Source: Falsiroseomonas sp050563545
GTDB taxonomy: Bacteria > Pseudomonadota > Alphaproteobacteria > Acetobacterales > Acetobacteraceae
Direction: 5' to 3'
Assembly (NCBI RefSeq): GCF_050563545.1
Contig: NZ_JBNXUM010000009.1
Location: 168,267-232,266, forward strand
Length of the DNA stretch: 64,000 bases
The translations under genes were made by a program, and so were the position numbers. This document shows positions 17,839-25,729 of the stretch, in pieces. The notes below the pieces were generated by a model, which was given only the letters and a program-made list of their open reading frames with translations, ran no database searches and had not been told where the DNA came from. Position 1 is the stretch's first letter, and every line of letters starts with the position of its first letter.

Positions 17839-17991
17839 GGCTGCAGCATTCCCCTACCCTCCGGGGCGAGTATGGGCGACAGGGGGCGGGGCCGTAAGGG
17901 GCGCGGGGGGATGGCGGGGTTGCGTAGGGTGGGAGGCGCGAAGGTGAGCTTCCCGGGGCGGGAGCCTCCCTACCCCGCTTTCCTCTTCCCC

Positions 17992-18009
17992 TCCCCCGCA
18001 AGTGGGGGA
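17992..18009. repeat. Dispersed GC palindrome, copy 1
   Basis: Hairpin TCCCCC / GGGGGA with a six-base loop (GCAAGT), extended by a C-rich left and AAGG right flank. A short member of the intergenic palindrome family of this window, downstream of nrdB. Confidence 0.6.
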
Positions 18010-18062
18010 AGGTCAGGGTAAGGATGCTTCACTCAGTGCGCCCTCAATCTTCCGCATCCCCA

Positions 18063-18088
18063 CCACTCCCCCGCTTGAGGGGGAGTGG
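18063..18088. repeat. Dispersed GC palindrome, copy 2
   Basis: Perfect 10-bp stem CCACTCCCCC / GGGGGAGTGG with loop GCTTGA, 70 bases downstream of the nrdB stop. It may serve as a transcription end for nrdAB. Confidence 0.65.
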
Positions 18089-18158
18089 GAGGCTCTTGAG
18101 CCGGAAGGGAAAACAAGGCGCGGCGGAGGCGAGCTCTGACCTGCGGGCGGTCTTCCCC

Positions 18159-19211
18159 TCAATGCCCCCGCAGCACCTCGCCCTCCGGCTGCGCGGTCGT
18201 GAAAGTGCTGTCCGCGAAGGCATCCTCCCACGACCCCGTCGTGGACGCCTTCGAATATTCCGTCGCGCGGTTTTCGAAGAAGTTGGTGTGCTCCACCGCG
18301 TTCAGCATCTCGTCGAGCCAGGGCAGCGGGTTCTTCTCGATCCGGTAGAGCGGCTCGAGGCCCAGCTGCTGCAGCCGGCGGTCGGCGATGAAGCGGATGT
18401 ACTGCTTGGTCTGCGCGGCATCGAGGCCCTGCACGCCGCCGAGCTCGAAGGCCAGGTCGATGAAGGCGTCCTCGTGGTCCACGATGGTGGAGCAGATGAG
18501 GTAGAGGTCGCGCTTCAGCTCCTCCGTCCAGATCTCCGGGTTCTCCTGGATGAAGGTGCGGAAGAGCCGGATGATGGACAGGCAGTGCAGCGTCTCGTCG
18601 CGCACCGACCAGCTCACGATCTGGCCCATGCCCTTCATCTTGTTGAAGCGCGGGAAGTTCATGAGGATCGCGAAGGATGCAAACAGCTGCAGCCCCTCGG
18701 TGAAGGCGCCGAAGGCGGCGAGGGTCTTGGCGATCTCGGTCTTCGAGTCGACCGAGAAGTTCTGCATGTAGTCGTACTTGTCCTTCATCTCCTTGTACTT
18801 CAGGAAGGCCGTGTACTCGATCTCCGGCATCCCGATGGTATCAAGCAGGTGGGAATAGGCGGCGATGTGGATCGTCTCCGTCGAGGAGAAGGCCGACATC
18901 ATCATCAGCACTTCGGTGGGTTTGAACACCTGGCTGTAATGCCGCATGTAGCAGTTGTTCACCTCGACATCCGCCTGGGTGAAGAAGCGGAAGATCTGGG
19001 TGAGCAGGTTCTTCTCGGACGCCGAGAGGTTCTTCTGCCAGTCCTTCACGTCGTCGGCGAGCGGCACCTCCTCCGGCAGCCAGTGAATGCGCTGCTGCTG
19101 CAGCCAAGCCTCATAGGCCCAGGGGTAGCGGAAGGGTTTGTAGACCGGGTTTGCGGTCAGCAGGTCGAAGCGGATCGGCAATTCGTCGCGCGAAGGCCCG
19201 TCGTCCGGCAT
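18159..19211 (-). CDS. nrdB: Class Ia ribonucleotide reductase, beta subunit
   Basis: The small subunit (350 residues) holds the diiron-tyrosyl radical that starts nucleotide reduction by NrdA. All ligands can be placed by homology to E. coli R2: Asp81 (TQADVEVNNCY), Glu112 and His115 (TETIHIAAY), Glu172 (FTEGLQLF), Glu206 and His209 (VRDETLHC), with the radical tyrosine at Tyr119. The C-terminal tail that docks into NrdA is present. There is no N-terminal ATP cone. The start is ATG 19211. It lies 39 bases after a small ORF that overlaps nrdA, so all three form one operon. Confidence 0.96.
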   Translation of the reverse strand: MPDDGPSRDELPIRFDLLTANPVYKPFRYPWAYEAWLQQQRIHWLPEEVPLADDVKDWQKNLSASEKNLLTQIFRFFTQADVEVNNCYMRHYSQVFKPTEVLMMMSAFSSTETIHIAAYSHLLDTIGMPEIEYTAFLKYKEMKDKYDYMQNFSVDSKTEIAKTLAAFGAFTEGLQLFASFAILMNFPRFNKMKGMGQIVSWSVRDETLHCLSIIRLFRTFIQENPEIWTEELKRDLYLICSTIVDHEDAFIDLAFELGGVQGLDAAQTKQYIRFIADRRLQQLGLEPLYRIEKNPLPWLDEMLNAVEHTNFFENRATEYSKASTTGSWEDAFADSTFTTAQPEGEVLRGH

Positions 19212-19250
19212 GGATGCTCTCTTCGGGAAATCAGGTGTTGAGGGGGGAGG

Positions 19251-19445
19251 TCAGCGCCCGTCGGGCGTGCTCTCCGCGGGCTCGCGCAAGGCACGCGCGA
19301 GTTCGGCGGAGATGTCGTCGAGGTCGGCGATCAGCCGGCGCACCAGCTGCACGGGACCGCGTTCGTCCAGCACCAGGTCGAGCTGGCGCGAGACGCTGGC
19401 GCGGCGCGCGGCAAGCTCGGCGGCGTCCGTCGCCGCGTCGGTCAC
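19251..19445 (-). CDS. Small protein encoded between nrdA and nrdB
   Basis: A 64-residue frame starting at GTG 19445, whose GTGA overlaps the nrdA stop codon; a GTG at 19451 is also possible. The protein (MTDAATDAAELAARRASVSR...) is charged and helical throughout, with heptad-like spacing in RQLDLVLDERGPVQLVRRLIADLDDISAELARAL, so a coiled coil or small helical hairpin is likely. No known domain is recognised. The overlap with nrdA and tight spacing to nrdB argue for real translation and a link with ribonucleotide reductase, for example in assembly or regulation; the function is not known. Confidence 0.62.
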   Translation of the reverse strand: MTDAATDAAELAARRASVSRQLDLVLDERGPVQLVRRLIADLDDISAELARALREPAESTPDGR

Positions 19446-21298
19446 TGACACGCCAGGCACTCCTCGTAATTCGCGGCGTTCGCCGCGGGCTGCACCAGGT
19501 TCAGCGAGGGCTGCTGTTCGTCCGCGTGCTTCGTCATCACGTCGCCCTGGCCGACGACCTTCTCGCTGATGGCGTCGGCGCGCTGGATGGACAGGCTGCG
19601 GCAATAGTACAGCGACTTCACCCCCTTCTTCCACGCCATGACATGGATCTGGTGCAGGTCGCGCTTGTGCACGTTGGCCGGCAGGAAGAGGTTCACGGAC
19701 TGCGACTGGCAGATGAAGGGCGCGCGGTCGGCCGCATGCTCCACCACCCAGCGCTGGTCGAGCTCGAAGGCGGTCTTGAAGGTCGCCTTCTCCTGCTCCG
19801 TCAGGAATTCCAGGTGCTGGACGCTGCCCTTGCGGACGGTGATCGCGGTCCAGACCTCGTCGGTGTCCTGCCCGTGCTGCGCCAGCACCTTCTTGAGGTA
19901 CGGGTTGCGCACGATGTAGGAGCCCGAGAGCGTCTTGTGGTTGTAGACGTTCGCCGCGATCGGCTCGATGCCAGGGCTGGCGCCGCCGCAAATGATGCTG
20001 ATGGACGCCGTCGGCGCGATCGCGATCTTGTTCGAGAAGCGCTCCATGAAGCCGTATTCCGCGGCATCCGGGCAGGGCCCGCGCTCCTCCGCCAGCATCC
20101 GCGACGCGCGGTCGGCGCCTTCGCGGATGTGCCGGAACATCTTCTTGTTCCAGACCTTCGCGACGACGCTCTCGAAGGGGACGTTCATCGCCTGCAGGAA
20201 GCTGTGGAAGCCCATCACGCCGAGGCCGACGGAGCGTTCGCGCATCGCGGAATAGCGGGCGCGGGCCATCGAATCCGGCGCGGTGTCAATGAAGTTCTGC
20301 AGCACGTTGTCGAGGAACCGCATCACGTCGGGGATGAAGTCGGGTTCCTTGTGCCACTCGAACCAGGTCTCGAGGTTGAGCGAGGACAGGCAGCACACCG
20401 CCGTCCTCTCCTGCCCGTGCTGGTCGATGCCGGTCGGCAGCGTGATCTCAGAGCAGAGGTTGGAGGTCTTCACCTCGAGCCCCGCCAACTTGTGGTGCTC
20501 CGGCCGGTTCCGGTTCACGTGATCGGAATAGATGATGTAGGGCTCGCCCGTCTCGATCCGCGCGGTGAGGATGCGGATCCAGATGGACCGCGCCGAAACC
20601 TTCTTCACCAGGCTGCCGTCCTTCGGCGAGACCAGCGCCCAATCCTCGTCGGCCTCGACGGCACGCATGAAGGCGTCGGGGATCAGGATGCCGTGGTGCA
20701 GGTTCAGCGCCTTGCGGTTGGGGTCGCCGCCGGTCGGGCGCCGCATCTCGAGGAATTCCTCGATCTCGGGGTGGTTGACCGGGATGTAGCAGGCCGCCGA
20801 GCCGCGCCGCAGCGAGCCCTGGCTGATCGCGAGCGTCAGGCTGTCCATCACCCGGATGAAGGGAATGACGCCGGAGGTCTTGCCGTTCTTGCCGACCTTC
20901 TCGCCGATGCCGCGCAGATTGCCCCAATAGGAGCCGATGCCGCCGCCCTTCGCCGCCAGCCAGACATTCTCGTTCCAGAGCCCGACGATGCCTTCCAGGC
21001 TGTCCGACGCCTCGTTCAGGAAGCAGGAGATCGGCAGCCCGCGCGTCGTGCCGCCATTGGACAGCACCGGCGTCGCCGGCATGAACCACAGCTTCGAGAT
21101 GTAGTCGTAGATCCGCTGCGCATGCGCGGCGTCGTCGCCATAGGCCGAGGCCACGCGCGCGAACAGGTCCTGGTACGACTCGCCCGGCATCAGGTAACGA
21201 TCGTCGAGCGTCGCCTTCCCGAAATCGGTCAGCAGCGCATCGCGCGACCGATCGATGCGGACTTGGCTGTGACCCTCAAGCTGAACTGCATCGAACAC
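19442..21298 (-). CDS. nrdA: Class Ia ribonucleotide reductase, alpha subunit, lacking an ATP cone
   Basis: Large catalytic subunit (618 residues) that reduces ribonucleoside diphosphates. The redox pair matching E. coli Cys225 and Cys462 is Cys92 (PISCFLNE) and Cys302 (AVCCLSS); the thiyl-radical site is Asn280, Cys282 and Glu284 (SNLCSE); the radical-transfer tyrosines are Tyr564-565 (SLYYCRS); the C-terminal shuttle pair is Cys614 and Cys617 (ECLACQ). The protein begins directly in the 10-helix barrel region, about 90-140 residues shorter than E. coli NrdA, so the ATP-cone overall-activity site is absent. The GTG start at 21298 has GGGGGGTT just upstream. Candidate NrdR boxes lie at 21377-21424. 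Confidence 0.95.
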   Translation of the reverse strand: MFDAVQLEGHSQVRIDRSRDALLTDFGKATLDDRYLMPGESYQDLFARVASAYGDDAAHAQRIYDYISKLWFMPATPVLSNGGTTRGLPISCFLNEASDSLEGIVGLWNENVWLAAKGGGIGSYWGNLRGIGEKVGKNGKTSGVIPFIRVMDSLTLAISQGSLRRGSAACYIPVNHPEIEEFLEMRRPTGGDPNRKALNLHHGILIPDAFMRAVEADEDWALVSPKDGSLVKKVSARSIWIRILTARIETGEPYIIYSDHVNRNRPEHHKLAGLEVKTSNLCSEITLPTGIDQHGQERTAVCCLSSLNLETWFEWHKEPDFIPDVMRFLDNVLQNFIDTAPDSMARARYSAMRERSVGLGVMGFHSFLQAMNVPFESVVAKVWNKKMFRHIREGADRASRMLAEERGPCPDAAEYGFMERFSNKIAIAPTASISIICGGASPGIEPIAANVYNHKTLSGSYIVRNPYLKKVLAQHGQDTDEVWTAITVRKGSVQHLEFLTEQEKATFKTAFELDQRWVVEHAADRAPFICQSQSVNLFLPANVHKRDLHQIHVMAWKKGVKSLYYCRSLSIQRADAISEKVVGQGDVMTKHADEQQPSLNLVQPAANAANYEECLACQ

Positions 21299-21376
21299 GA
21301 CTTAACCCCCCAATCAGCCCCGGTGACCCGGGGCGACTCCCCCATCACGCGGAGCATGCGACGGCTGGGCCCACCG

Positions 21377-21392
21377 CAACAAGATGTAGTGT
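21377..21392 (-). promoter_or_regulatory. Candidate NrdR box, proximal
   Basis: Read toward nrdA, ACACTACATCTTGTTG matches the NrdR consensus acaCwAtATaTwgtgt at 12 of 16 positions. It lies about 79 bases upstream of the nrdA start. NrdR is the ATP/dATP-sensing repressor of ribonucleotide reductase genes. Confidence 0.6.
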
Positions 21393-21408
21393 TGCCACAC
21401 TCCGCCAA

Positions 21409-21424
21409 ACACCACAGATGCCCA
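21409..21424 (-). promoter_or_regulatory. Candidate NrdR box, distal
   Basis: Read toward nrdA, TGGGCATCTGTGGTGT matches the consensus mainly in its right half (8 of 16). It is separated from the proximal box by exactly 16 bases, the spacing typical of paired NrdR boxes, which supports an otherwise weak match. Confidence 0.42.
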
Positions 21425-21649
21425 ATTGGTTCCCCGTTGCATTTTGTCGAGGAGCGCATCTAGCACGCGATTGTTCCCGTTTCGTTCAGTGATGCAAGCC
21501 AAAACCACGCCTCAATCCTTGGACCACGGAGACGCGCCGACGCGCTACCGGGATCGCGTTACGATCCCCGATGTCCTCGTGATCCACAGGGCTTGCGGCG
21601 CGGGCGGGCCTCGGCAACATCGCGACGCGACACCCGGGGGACCGACGCC

Positions 21650-22630
21650 ATGACCATCACCACCATCGGCCGCCGCGGGCTGCTCGCGGCCGGCGCCGGG
21701 CTGCTCGCCAGGCCGGCGCTCGCGCAAGGCTGGCCGACCCGGCCACTCCGTATCGTGGTGCCCTTCGGCGGCGGCGGCGGGACCGACGTCACCACCCGCA
21801 TCCTGGCGCCGCGGCTGCAGGACATCCTCGGCCAGCCCGTCGTGATCGAGAACCGCGCCGGCGCCGGCGGCGTGGTCGGCACGGACTACGTCGCGAAGCT
21901 GCCGCCGAGCGGCGAGGTGCTGGTGCTGACCACCCTTTCGCCGATCGGCCTGGCGCCGGGGCTGTCGGCGCCGATGCCCTTCGATCCCGTGCGCGACCTC
22001 ACGCCCATCGCGCCGACGGTCTTCGTGCCGATCTGCATGGGCGTCACGACGCGCGGCGTGAATGCCCGCAACGCGACGGAATTCGCCGCTGCCATGCGCG
22101 CCCGGCCCGGCTTCTTCCAGTTCGGTTCCTCGGGTGTCGGCTCCTCCGGCCACATCGCGGCCGCGACCTATGCCATCAAGGTGGGCGCCGAGGCCGTGCA
22201 CGTCCCCTATCGCGGCGGCGGCCAGGTCTTCGCGGCACTCCAGGCCGGGGAGATCCACTACTGCATGGACATCCCCTCCCTGCTGAAGCCGTTCCACGAC
22301 GCCGGGACGGCGCGGATTCTCTTCACCGCGACGGATGAGCGCTCCTCCATCATCCCCGACATCCCGACGGCGAGGGAGGCCGGGGTGCCGGACTACAAGG
22401 CCTATTCCTGGTACGGCTTCTTCGGCCCCGCCGGCCTGCCGCGCCCGATCGTGGACCGCATGGCCGCCGCGGTGGAGCAGGTGCTCTCCGACCCCACCAT
22501 CGCCCGCCGCTTCGAGGAGATGGGGACGCCCGCCATGCGCGGCTGGACCCCGGACCGCTTCGCCGCCTTCGTGCGGGACGAGAACGCGACCTGGGTCCCG
22601 CTGGTCCGCAGCCTGAACATCCGCGAATAG
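21650..22630 (+). CDS. Bug-family tripartite tricarboxylate receptor, first copy
   Basis: Periplasmic binding protein of 326 residues in the Bug (TctC) family, which captures carboxylates such as tricarboxylates, nicotinate or amino acids. A twin-arginine-type signal (TIGRRGLLAAGAGLLARPALAQ) is followed by the family opening WPTRPLRIVVPFGGGGGTDVTTRIL and GQPVVIENRAGAGGVVGTDYVAK. The typical AKLPPSGEVLVL and GIAAFGPAG-type late segments (YGFFGPAGLPRPIVDRM) are present. The start is ATG 21650. No TctA or TctB membrane components are nearby, so it is an orphan receptor, as is common for this expanded family. Confidence 0.92.
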   Translation: MTITTIGRRGLLAAGAGLLARPALAQGWPTRPLRIVVPFGGGGGTDVTTRILAPRLQDILGQPVVIENRAGAGGVVGTDYVAKLPPSGEVLVLTTLSPIGLAPGLSAPMPFDPVRDLTPIAPTVFVPICMGVTTRGVNARNATEFAAAMRARPGFFQFGSSGVGSSGHIAAATYAIKVGAEAVHVPYRGGGQVFAALQAGEIHYCMDIPSLLKPFHDAGTARILFTATDERSSIIPDIPTAREAGVPDYKAYSWYGFFGPAGLPRPIVDRMAAAVEQVLSDPTIARRFEEMGTPAMRGWTPDRFAAFVRDENATWVPLVRSLNIRE

Positions 22631-22741
22631 GCCTGCCGGCAGGGCGCGCAGGAAACAGTCGAAACAAAGAAGCGCGCCGCGCGAAGTCCGGGCGAAACGC
22701 GACCGGCGCAGGATGGGCTCACCGACACAAGGAGCTCACCG

Positions 22742-23107
22742 ATGCCCATCGCCATCACCCGCCGCTTGGCCGCCGCCGCGCTCGCCCTGCCGATCGCCGC
22801 CCAGGCCCAGACCCAGCCGGGCGCCCCCATCCGCCTCTTCCGCGTCGTCACCACGCGCGGCGAGGTCACGATGGGCTTCACCCCGGCCGAACTCGCCGCC
22901 ATGGGCCCAGGCAGCGAGGTCGAGCGCCTGGCCCGCGCGCTGGCCGCCAATGGCCAGATCACGGGCTGGCGCTACGCCGTCACCCGCGTTGCCGACGGCT
23001 CCACCCAGTTCGCGACGCGCGAGAGGGTCGCGGTGATGCGGCAGGAAGGCGTGATGATCGAGCCCTACGCCGCCGCGCTCCCCGTCGCCCCGCCGCCTGC
23101 GGGCTGA
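22742..23107 (+). CDS. Small secreted protein of unknown function
   Basis: A 121-residue protein beginning with a Sec signal peptide (MPIAITRRLAAAALALPIAAQAQ). The mature part is one small domain with charged and beta-rich stretches (APIRLFRVVTTRGEVTMGF, SEVERLARALAANGQITGWRYAVTRVADGSTQFATRERVAVMRQ). I do not recognise a family. AAGGAG precedes the ATG at 22742 with good spacing. It lies between the two Bug receptor genes on the same strand, so it may be a periplasmic companion, but this is positional inference only. Confidence 0.68.
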   Translation: MPIAITRRLAAAALALPIAAQAQTQPGAPIRLFRVVTTRGEVTMGFTPAELAAMGPGSEVERLARALAANGQITGWRYAVTRVADGSTQFATRERVAVMRQEGVMIEPYAAALPVAPPPAG

Positions 23108-23169
23108 CGCAGCCCGGCCTCTCCGCAAGTCAGCGGTTTCGTGTCTTCATGGCGGTCGGAGGTTCCGCC

Positions 23170-24147
23170 ATGCCCGCTTTACGCCGTCGCGCCGCCCTTG
23201 CCCTCGCGGCTTCGCCGCTCGCCCTGCCGGCCCATGCCCAGACCTGGCCGACGCGCCCGATCCGGATCGTGGTCGCCTTCGGCACGGGGGGCGGCACCGA
23301 CATCACGACGCGGCTGATCGCGCCGAAGCTGTCGGAGATCCTCGGCCAGCCCGTCGTCATCGAGAACCGCGTCGGCGCCGGCGGCACCGTGGGTGCCGAC
23401 TACGTCGCGAAGTCGCCGCCGAACGGCGAGGTCTTCCTGCTCGCCACCGTCTCCAACATGGCGCTCGCCATCCCGCTCTACGGTTCGCGCCTGCCCTATG
23501 ATCCCGTGAAGGACCTGGTCGGCGTCGCGCCGACCGTCTTCATCCCGATCGGCATGATCGCCTCGTCGAAGCTCGGCGTGACCAACGCGCAGGAGTTCAT
23601 CGCGCTGCTGCGCGCCAATCCCGGCCGATACAGCTACGGCAGCGCCGGCGCGGGCACCTCGGGCCACATCGCCTCCTCCTCCTTCCTCAGCCGCATCGGC
23701 GCGACGGCGGAGCACGTGACCTACCGCAACCCCGGCCAGACCTTCCTGGCGGTGAACCAGGGCGAGATCGCCTTCACCTCCGACATCCCGGCCCTGCTCG
23801 CGCCCTTCCACCGCGCGGGCACCGCCCGGATGATGTTCGTCGCGACGGACGATCGCAGCCCGGCCGTGCCGGACGTGCCGACCGCGCGCGAGGTGGGCCT
23901 GGGCGACTACAAGGCCTATTCCTGGTACGGGATCTATGCGCCGGCGGGCACGCCATCGCCGATCGTCACCCGCATGGCGCAGGCGATCGACCAGGCGCTG
24001 AGCGATCCCGCCATCAACGCCCGCTTCGACGAGATGGGCACGCCCGCGATGCGCGGCTGGACGCCGCAGCGCTTCCACGACTTCCTGCTCAGCGAGATCG
24101 ACCTCTGGGTCCCGCTGGTCCGCGCCAGCGGCGCCCGCGCGGATTGA
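23170..24147 (+). CDS. Bug-family tripartite tricarboxylate receptor, second copy
   Basis: A second TctC-like receptor of 325 residues with an Arg-rich signal (MPALRRRAALALAASPLALPAHA). It keeps the family segments WPTRPIRIVVAFGTGGGTDITTRL, GQPVVIENRVGAGGTVGADYVAK and YSWYGIYAPAGTPSPIVTRM, and is clearly a paralogue of the copy at 21650; both also share TPAMRGWTP near the C-terminus. I prefer ATG 23170, which follows GGAGG, over ATG 23149. Differences in the ligand pocket region (SNMALAIPLYGSRLPYDP against TLSPIGLAPGLSAPMPFDP) suggest a different ligand. No transporter membrane genes are adjacent. Confidence 0.91.
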   Translation: MPALRRRAALALAASPLALPAHAQTWPTRPIRIVVAFGTGGGTDITTRLIAPKLSEILGQPVVIENRVGAGGTVGADYVAKSPPNGEVFLLATVSNMALAIPLYGSRLPYDPVKDLVGVAPTVFIPIGMIASSKLGVTNAQEFIALLRANPGRYSYGSAGAGTSGHIASSSFLSRIGATAEHVTYRNPGQTFLAVNQGEIAFTSDIPALLAPFHRAGTARMMFVATDDRSPAVPDVPTAREVGLGDYKAYSWYGIYAPAGTPSPIVTRMAQAIDQALSDPAINARFDEMGTPAMRGWTPQRFHDFLLSEIDLWVPLVRASGARAD

Positions 24148-24150
24148 AAA

Positions 24151-24174
24151 CCCTCTCCCGCGAGCGGGGGAGGG
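24151..24174. repeat. Dispersed GC palindrome, copy 3
   Basis: Eleven-bp stem CCCTCTCCCGC / GCGGGGGAGGG with one G-T pair and a two-base loop, three bases after the second Bug gene. It is followed by a conserved-looking tail (GAGCGCAGCGAGGCGGGT) up to about 24205. Confidence 0.7.
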
Positions 24175-24256
24175 TGCCGAGCGCAGCGAGGCGGGTCGGG
24201 GTGAGCGCAACCGGCCAAGCACCTCGACGCCTGCGCACGTCGAACGCGCCGGCGCC

Positions 24257-25729
24257 TCACCCCGTCGTCAAACGCTCCACCGCGCGTCGCGCGCCGACCC
24301 GCAGGATTGCCGCATAGGCCTCCGTCACCGCCGCGCCGAAGCGTACGTCTCGCGACAGGTCCGCGCCGAACACCGCCTCCACACCCAGCACCGCCGCGAC
24401 GCGCCCCGCGGGATCCTCGCCCGCCGCGTCCAGCTTCGCCTTCAGCACGCTGGCCAGCGGATCGCGCACATCGATCGCCGCACCGGCCTCGTCCACGCCG
24501 CCGACGTAGCGCACCCACGCCGCCACCGCGAGCGCGAGATGCGGGATCGCGGCCCCCTGCCCCAGCCTGTCGCGCACCGGCCCGAGCAGCCGCTGCGGCA
24601 CCTTCTGCGACCCGTCCATCGCGATCTGCCACGTCCGGTGCTGCAGCGCACGGTTGCGGAAGCGCGCGAGCAGGCCGGCGGCATAGTCCCGCAGATCCAC
24701 ACCCGGCGGCGCCGGCACCGTCGGCGCGACCTCCGCCCAGAAGCCGCGGAGGTACGCCGCCAGCACGGGATCGTTCGACGCCTCGGCCACCGTCTCATGC
24801 CCCGCGAGATAACCGAGATAGGCCAGCGCGGAATGCGCGCCGTTCAGCATGCGGAGCTTCATCAGCTCGAAGGGCGCGACATCCGAGGCAAAGGTCGCGC
24901 CGCCGAGCGCCCAGTCAGGGCGGCCCGACGGGAAGCGGTCCTCGATCACCCACTGGCTGAACCGCTCGCCCACGACCGGCCAGGCATCGTCCATGCCCAG
25001 GGCGGCGGCGATGCGCGCGCGGTCCTCCTCCGTCGTCGCGGGGACGATGCGGTCCACCATGGTGCAGGGGAAGGCGACCTCGTTCGCGATCCAGTCGGAC
25101 AGCCCGCGGTCGCGCAGCGCCGCCATCCCCGTCACCACGCCGCGCACCGTCGCGCCGTTATGCGGGAGGTTGTCGCAGCATAGCACGGTGAAGGGTGCCA
25201 GGCCGGCCGCGCGCCGCCGCGCCAGCGCTTCCACGAGAAAGCCGGGCGCGGAACGCGGTGCCGCCGGCGTCGCGAGGTCGTGGCGGATGTCGGGATGCGT
25301 CTCATCCAGCGTGCCGGTCGCGGGGTCGTGGCAATAGCCCTTCTCCGTCACGGTCAGTGACGCGACGCGGATGCGCGGATCGGCCATGGCGTCGAGCAGC
25401 GCGGCCGGATCCTCCGGCGCGACATGCAGGCCGCGCAGGGCACCGATCACGCGGAGAGATTCATCGTCGCTCTCGCGCGCCGCGACGGCGTAGAGCCCGT
25501 CCTGCGGCGCGAGCGCATCGCGCGTGTCGGGGCTGCGCAGGCTCGCCGCGACGATGCCCCAGTCCCGCGCGCCGTCGTTCAGCACGGCTTCCGTCATCAC
25601 GGCCTGGTGCGCGCGATGGAAGGCGCCGAGGCCGAGATGCAGGATCCCCGGCGTCACCGCCGCCCGGTCGTAGCGCGGCCGCGCGACGCCGCCCGGCAGC
25701 GCCGAAAGCGTCGCGTCAGACAGGCGCAC
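24257..25729 (-). CDS. uxuB: D-fructuronate reductase / mannonate oxidoreductase
   Basis: Polyol-specific long-chain dehydrogenase of 490 residues that interconverts D-fructuronate and D-mannonate with NADH. The N-terminal Rossmann part begins ILHLGLGAFHRAHQAVM, and the catalytic motif Lys-x4-Asn-x2-His is seen in LKLRMLNGAHSALAYLGYLAGH-like sequence (K, N and H all present). The CNNMPH-type signature appears as CCDNLPHNG. The start is GTG 25729, overlapping uxuA by 14 bases. Mannitol dehydrogenase is the main alternative from the family alone; the adjacent mannonate dehydratase favours the hexuronate role. Confidence 0.88.
   Translation of the reverse strand: MRLSDATLSALPGGVARPRYDRAAVTPGILHLGLGAFHRAHQAVMTEAVLNDGARDWGIVAASLRSPDTRDALAPQDGLYAVAARESDDESLRVIGALRGLHVAPEDPAALLDAMADPRIRVASLTVTEKGYCHDPATGTLDETHPDIRHDLATPAAPRSAPGFLVEALARRRAAGLAPFTVLCCDNLPHNGATVRGVVTGMAALRDRGLSDWIANEVAFPCTMVDRIVPATTEEDRARIAAALGMDDAWPVVGERFSQWVIEDRFPSGRPDWALGGATFASDVAPFELMKLRMLNGAHSALAYLGYLAGHETVAEASNDPVLAAYLRGFWAEVAPTVPAPPGVDLRDYAAGLLARFRNRALQHRTWQIAMDGSQKVPQRLLGPVRDRLGQGAAIPHLALAVAAWVRYVGGVDEAGAAIDVRDPLASVLKAKLDAAGEDPAGRVAAVLGVEAVFGADLSRDVRFGAAVTEAYAAILRVGARRAVERLTTG

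Larger units (their letters stand above)
17839..18158. other. Intergenic stretch with two palindromes
   Basis: No gene is supported in these 320 bases between the MFS gene start and the nrdB stop. They hold the promoter region of the exporter gene and two copies of the dispersed GC-rich palindrome (17992-18009 and 18063-18088), described separately. Short open frames here are by-products of high GC. Confidence 0.6.
21299..21649. other. Divergent promoter region of nrdA and a Bug receptor gene
   Basis: No gene is supported in these 351 bases. The part near nrdA holds two candidate NrdR boxes. The stretch 21430-21535 is noticeably less GC-rich than its surroundings and is the likely promoter zone for both directions. 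I could not fix -35 and -10 elements with confidence. Confidence 0.55.

Noticed and set aside
17992..18088. Neighbouring palindromes as a CRISPR array
   Set aside because: Only two non-identical hairpins, no regular spacing, no spacers and no cas genes.
21299..21459. Short minus-strand frames upstream of nrdA as small genes
   Set aside because: They cover the NrdR boxes and promoter region, lack ribosome-binding sites and have no protein-like composition.
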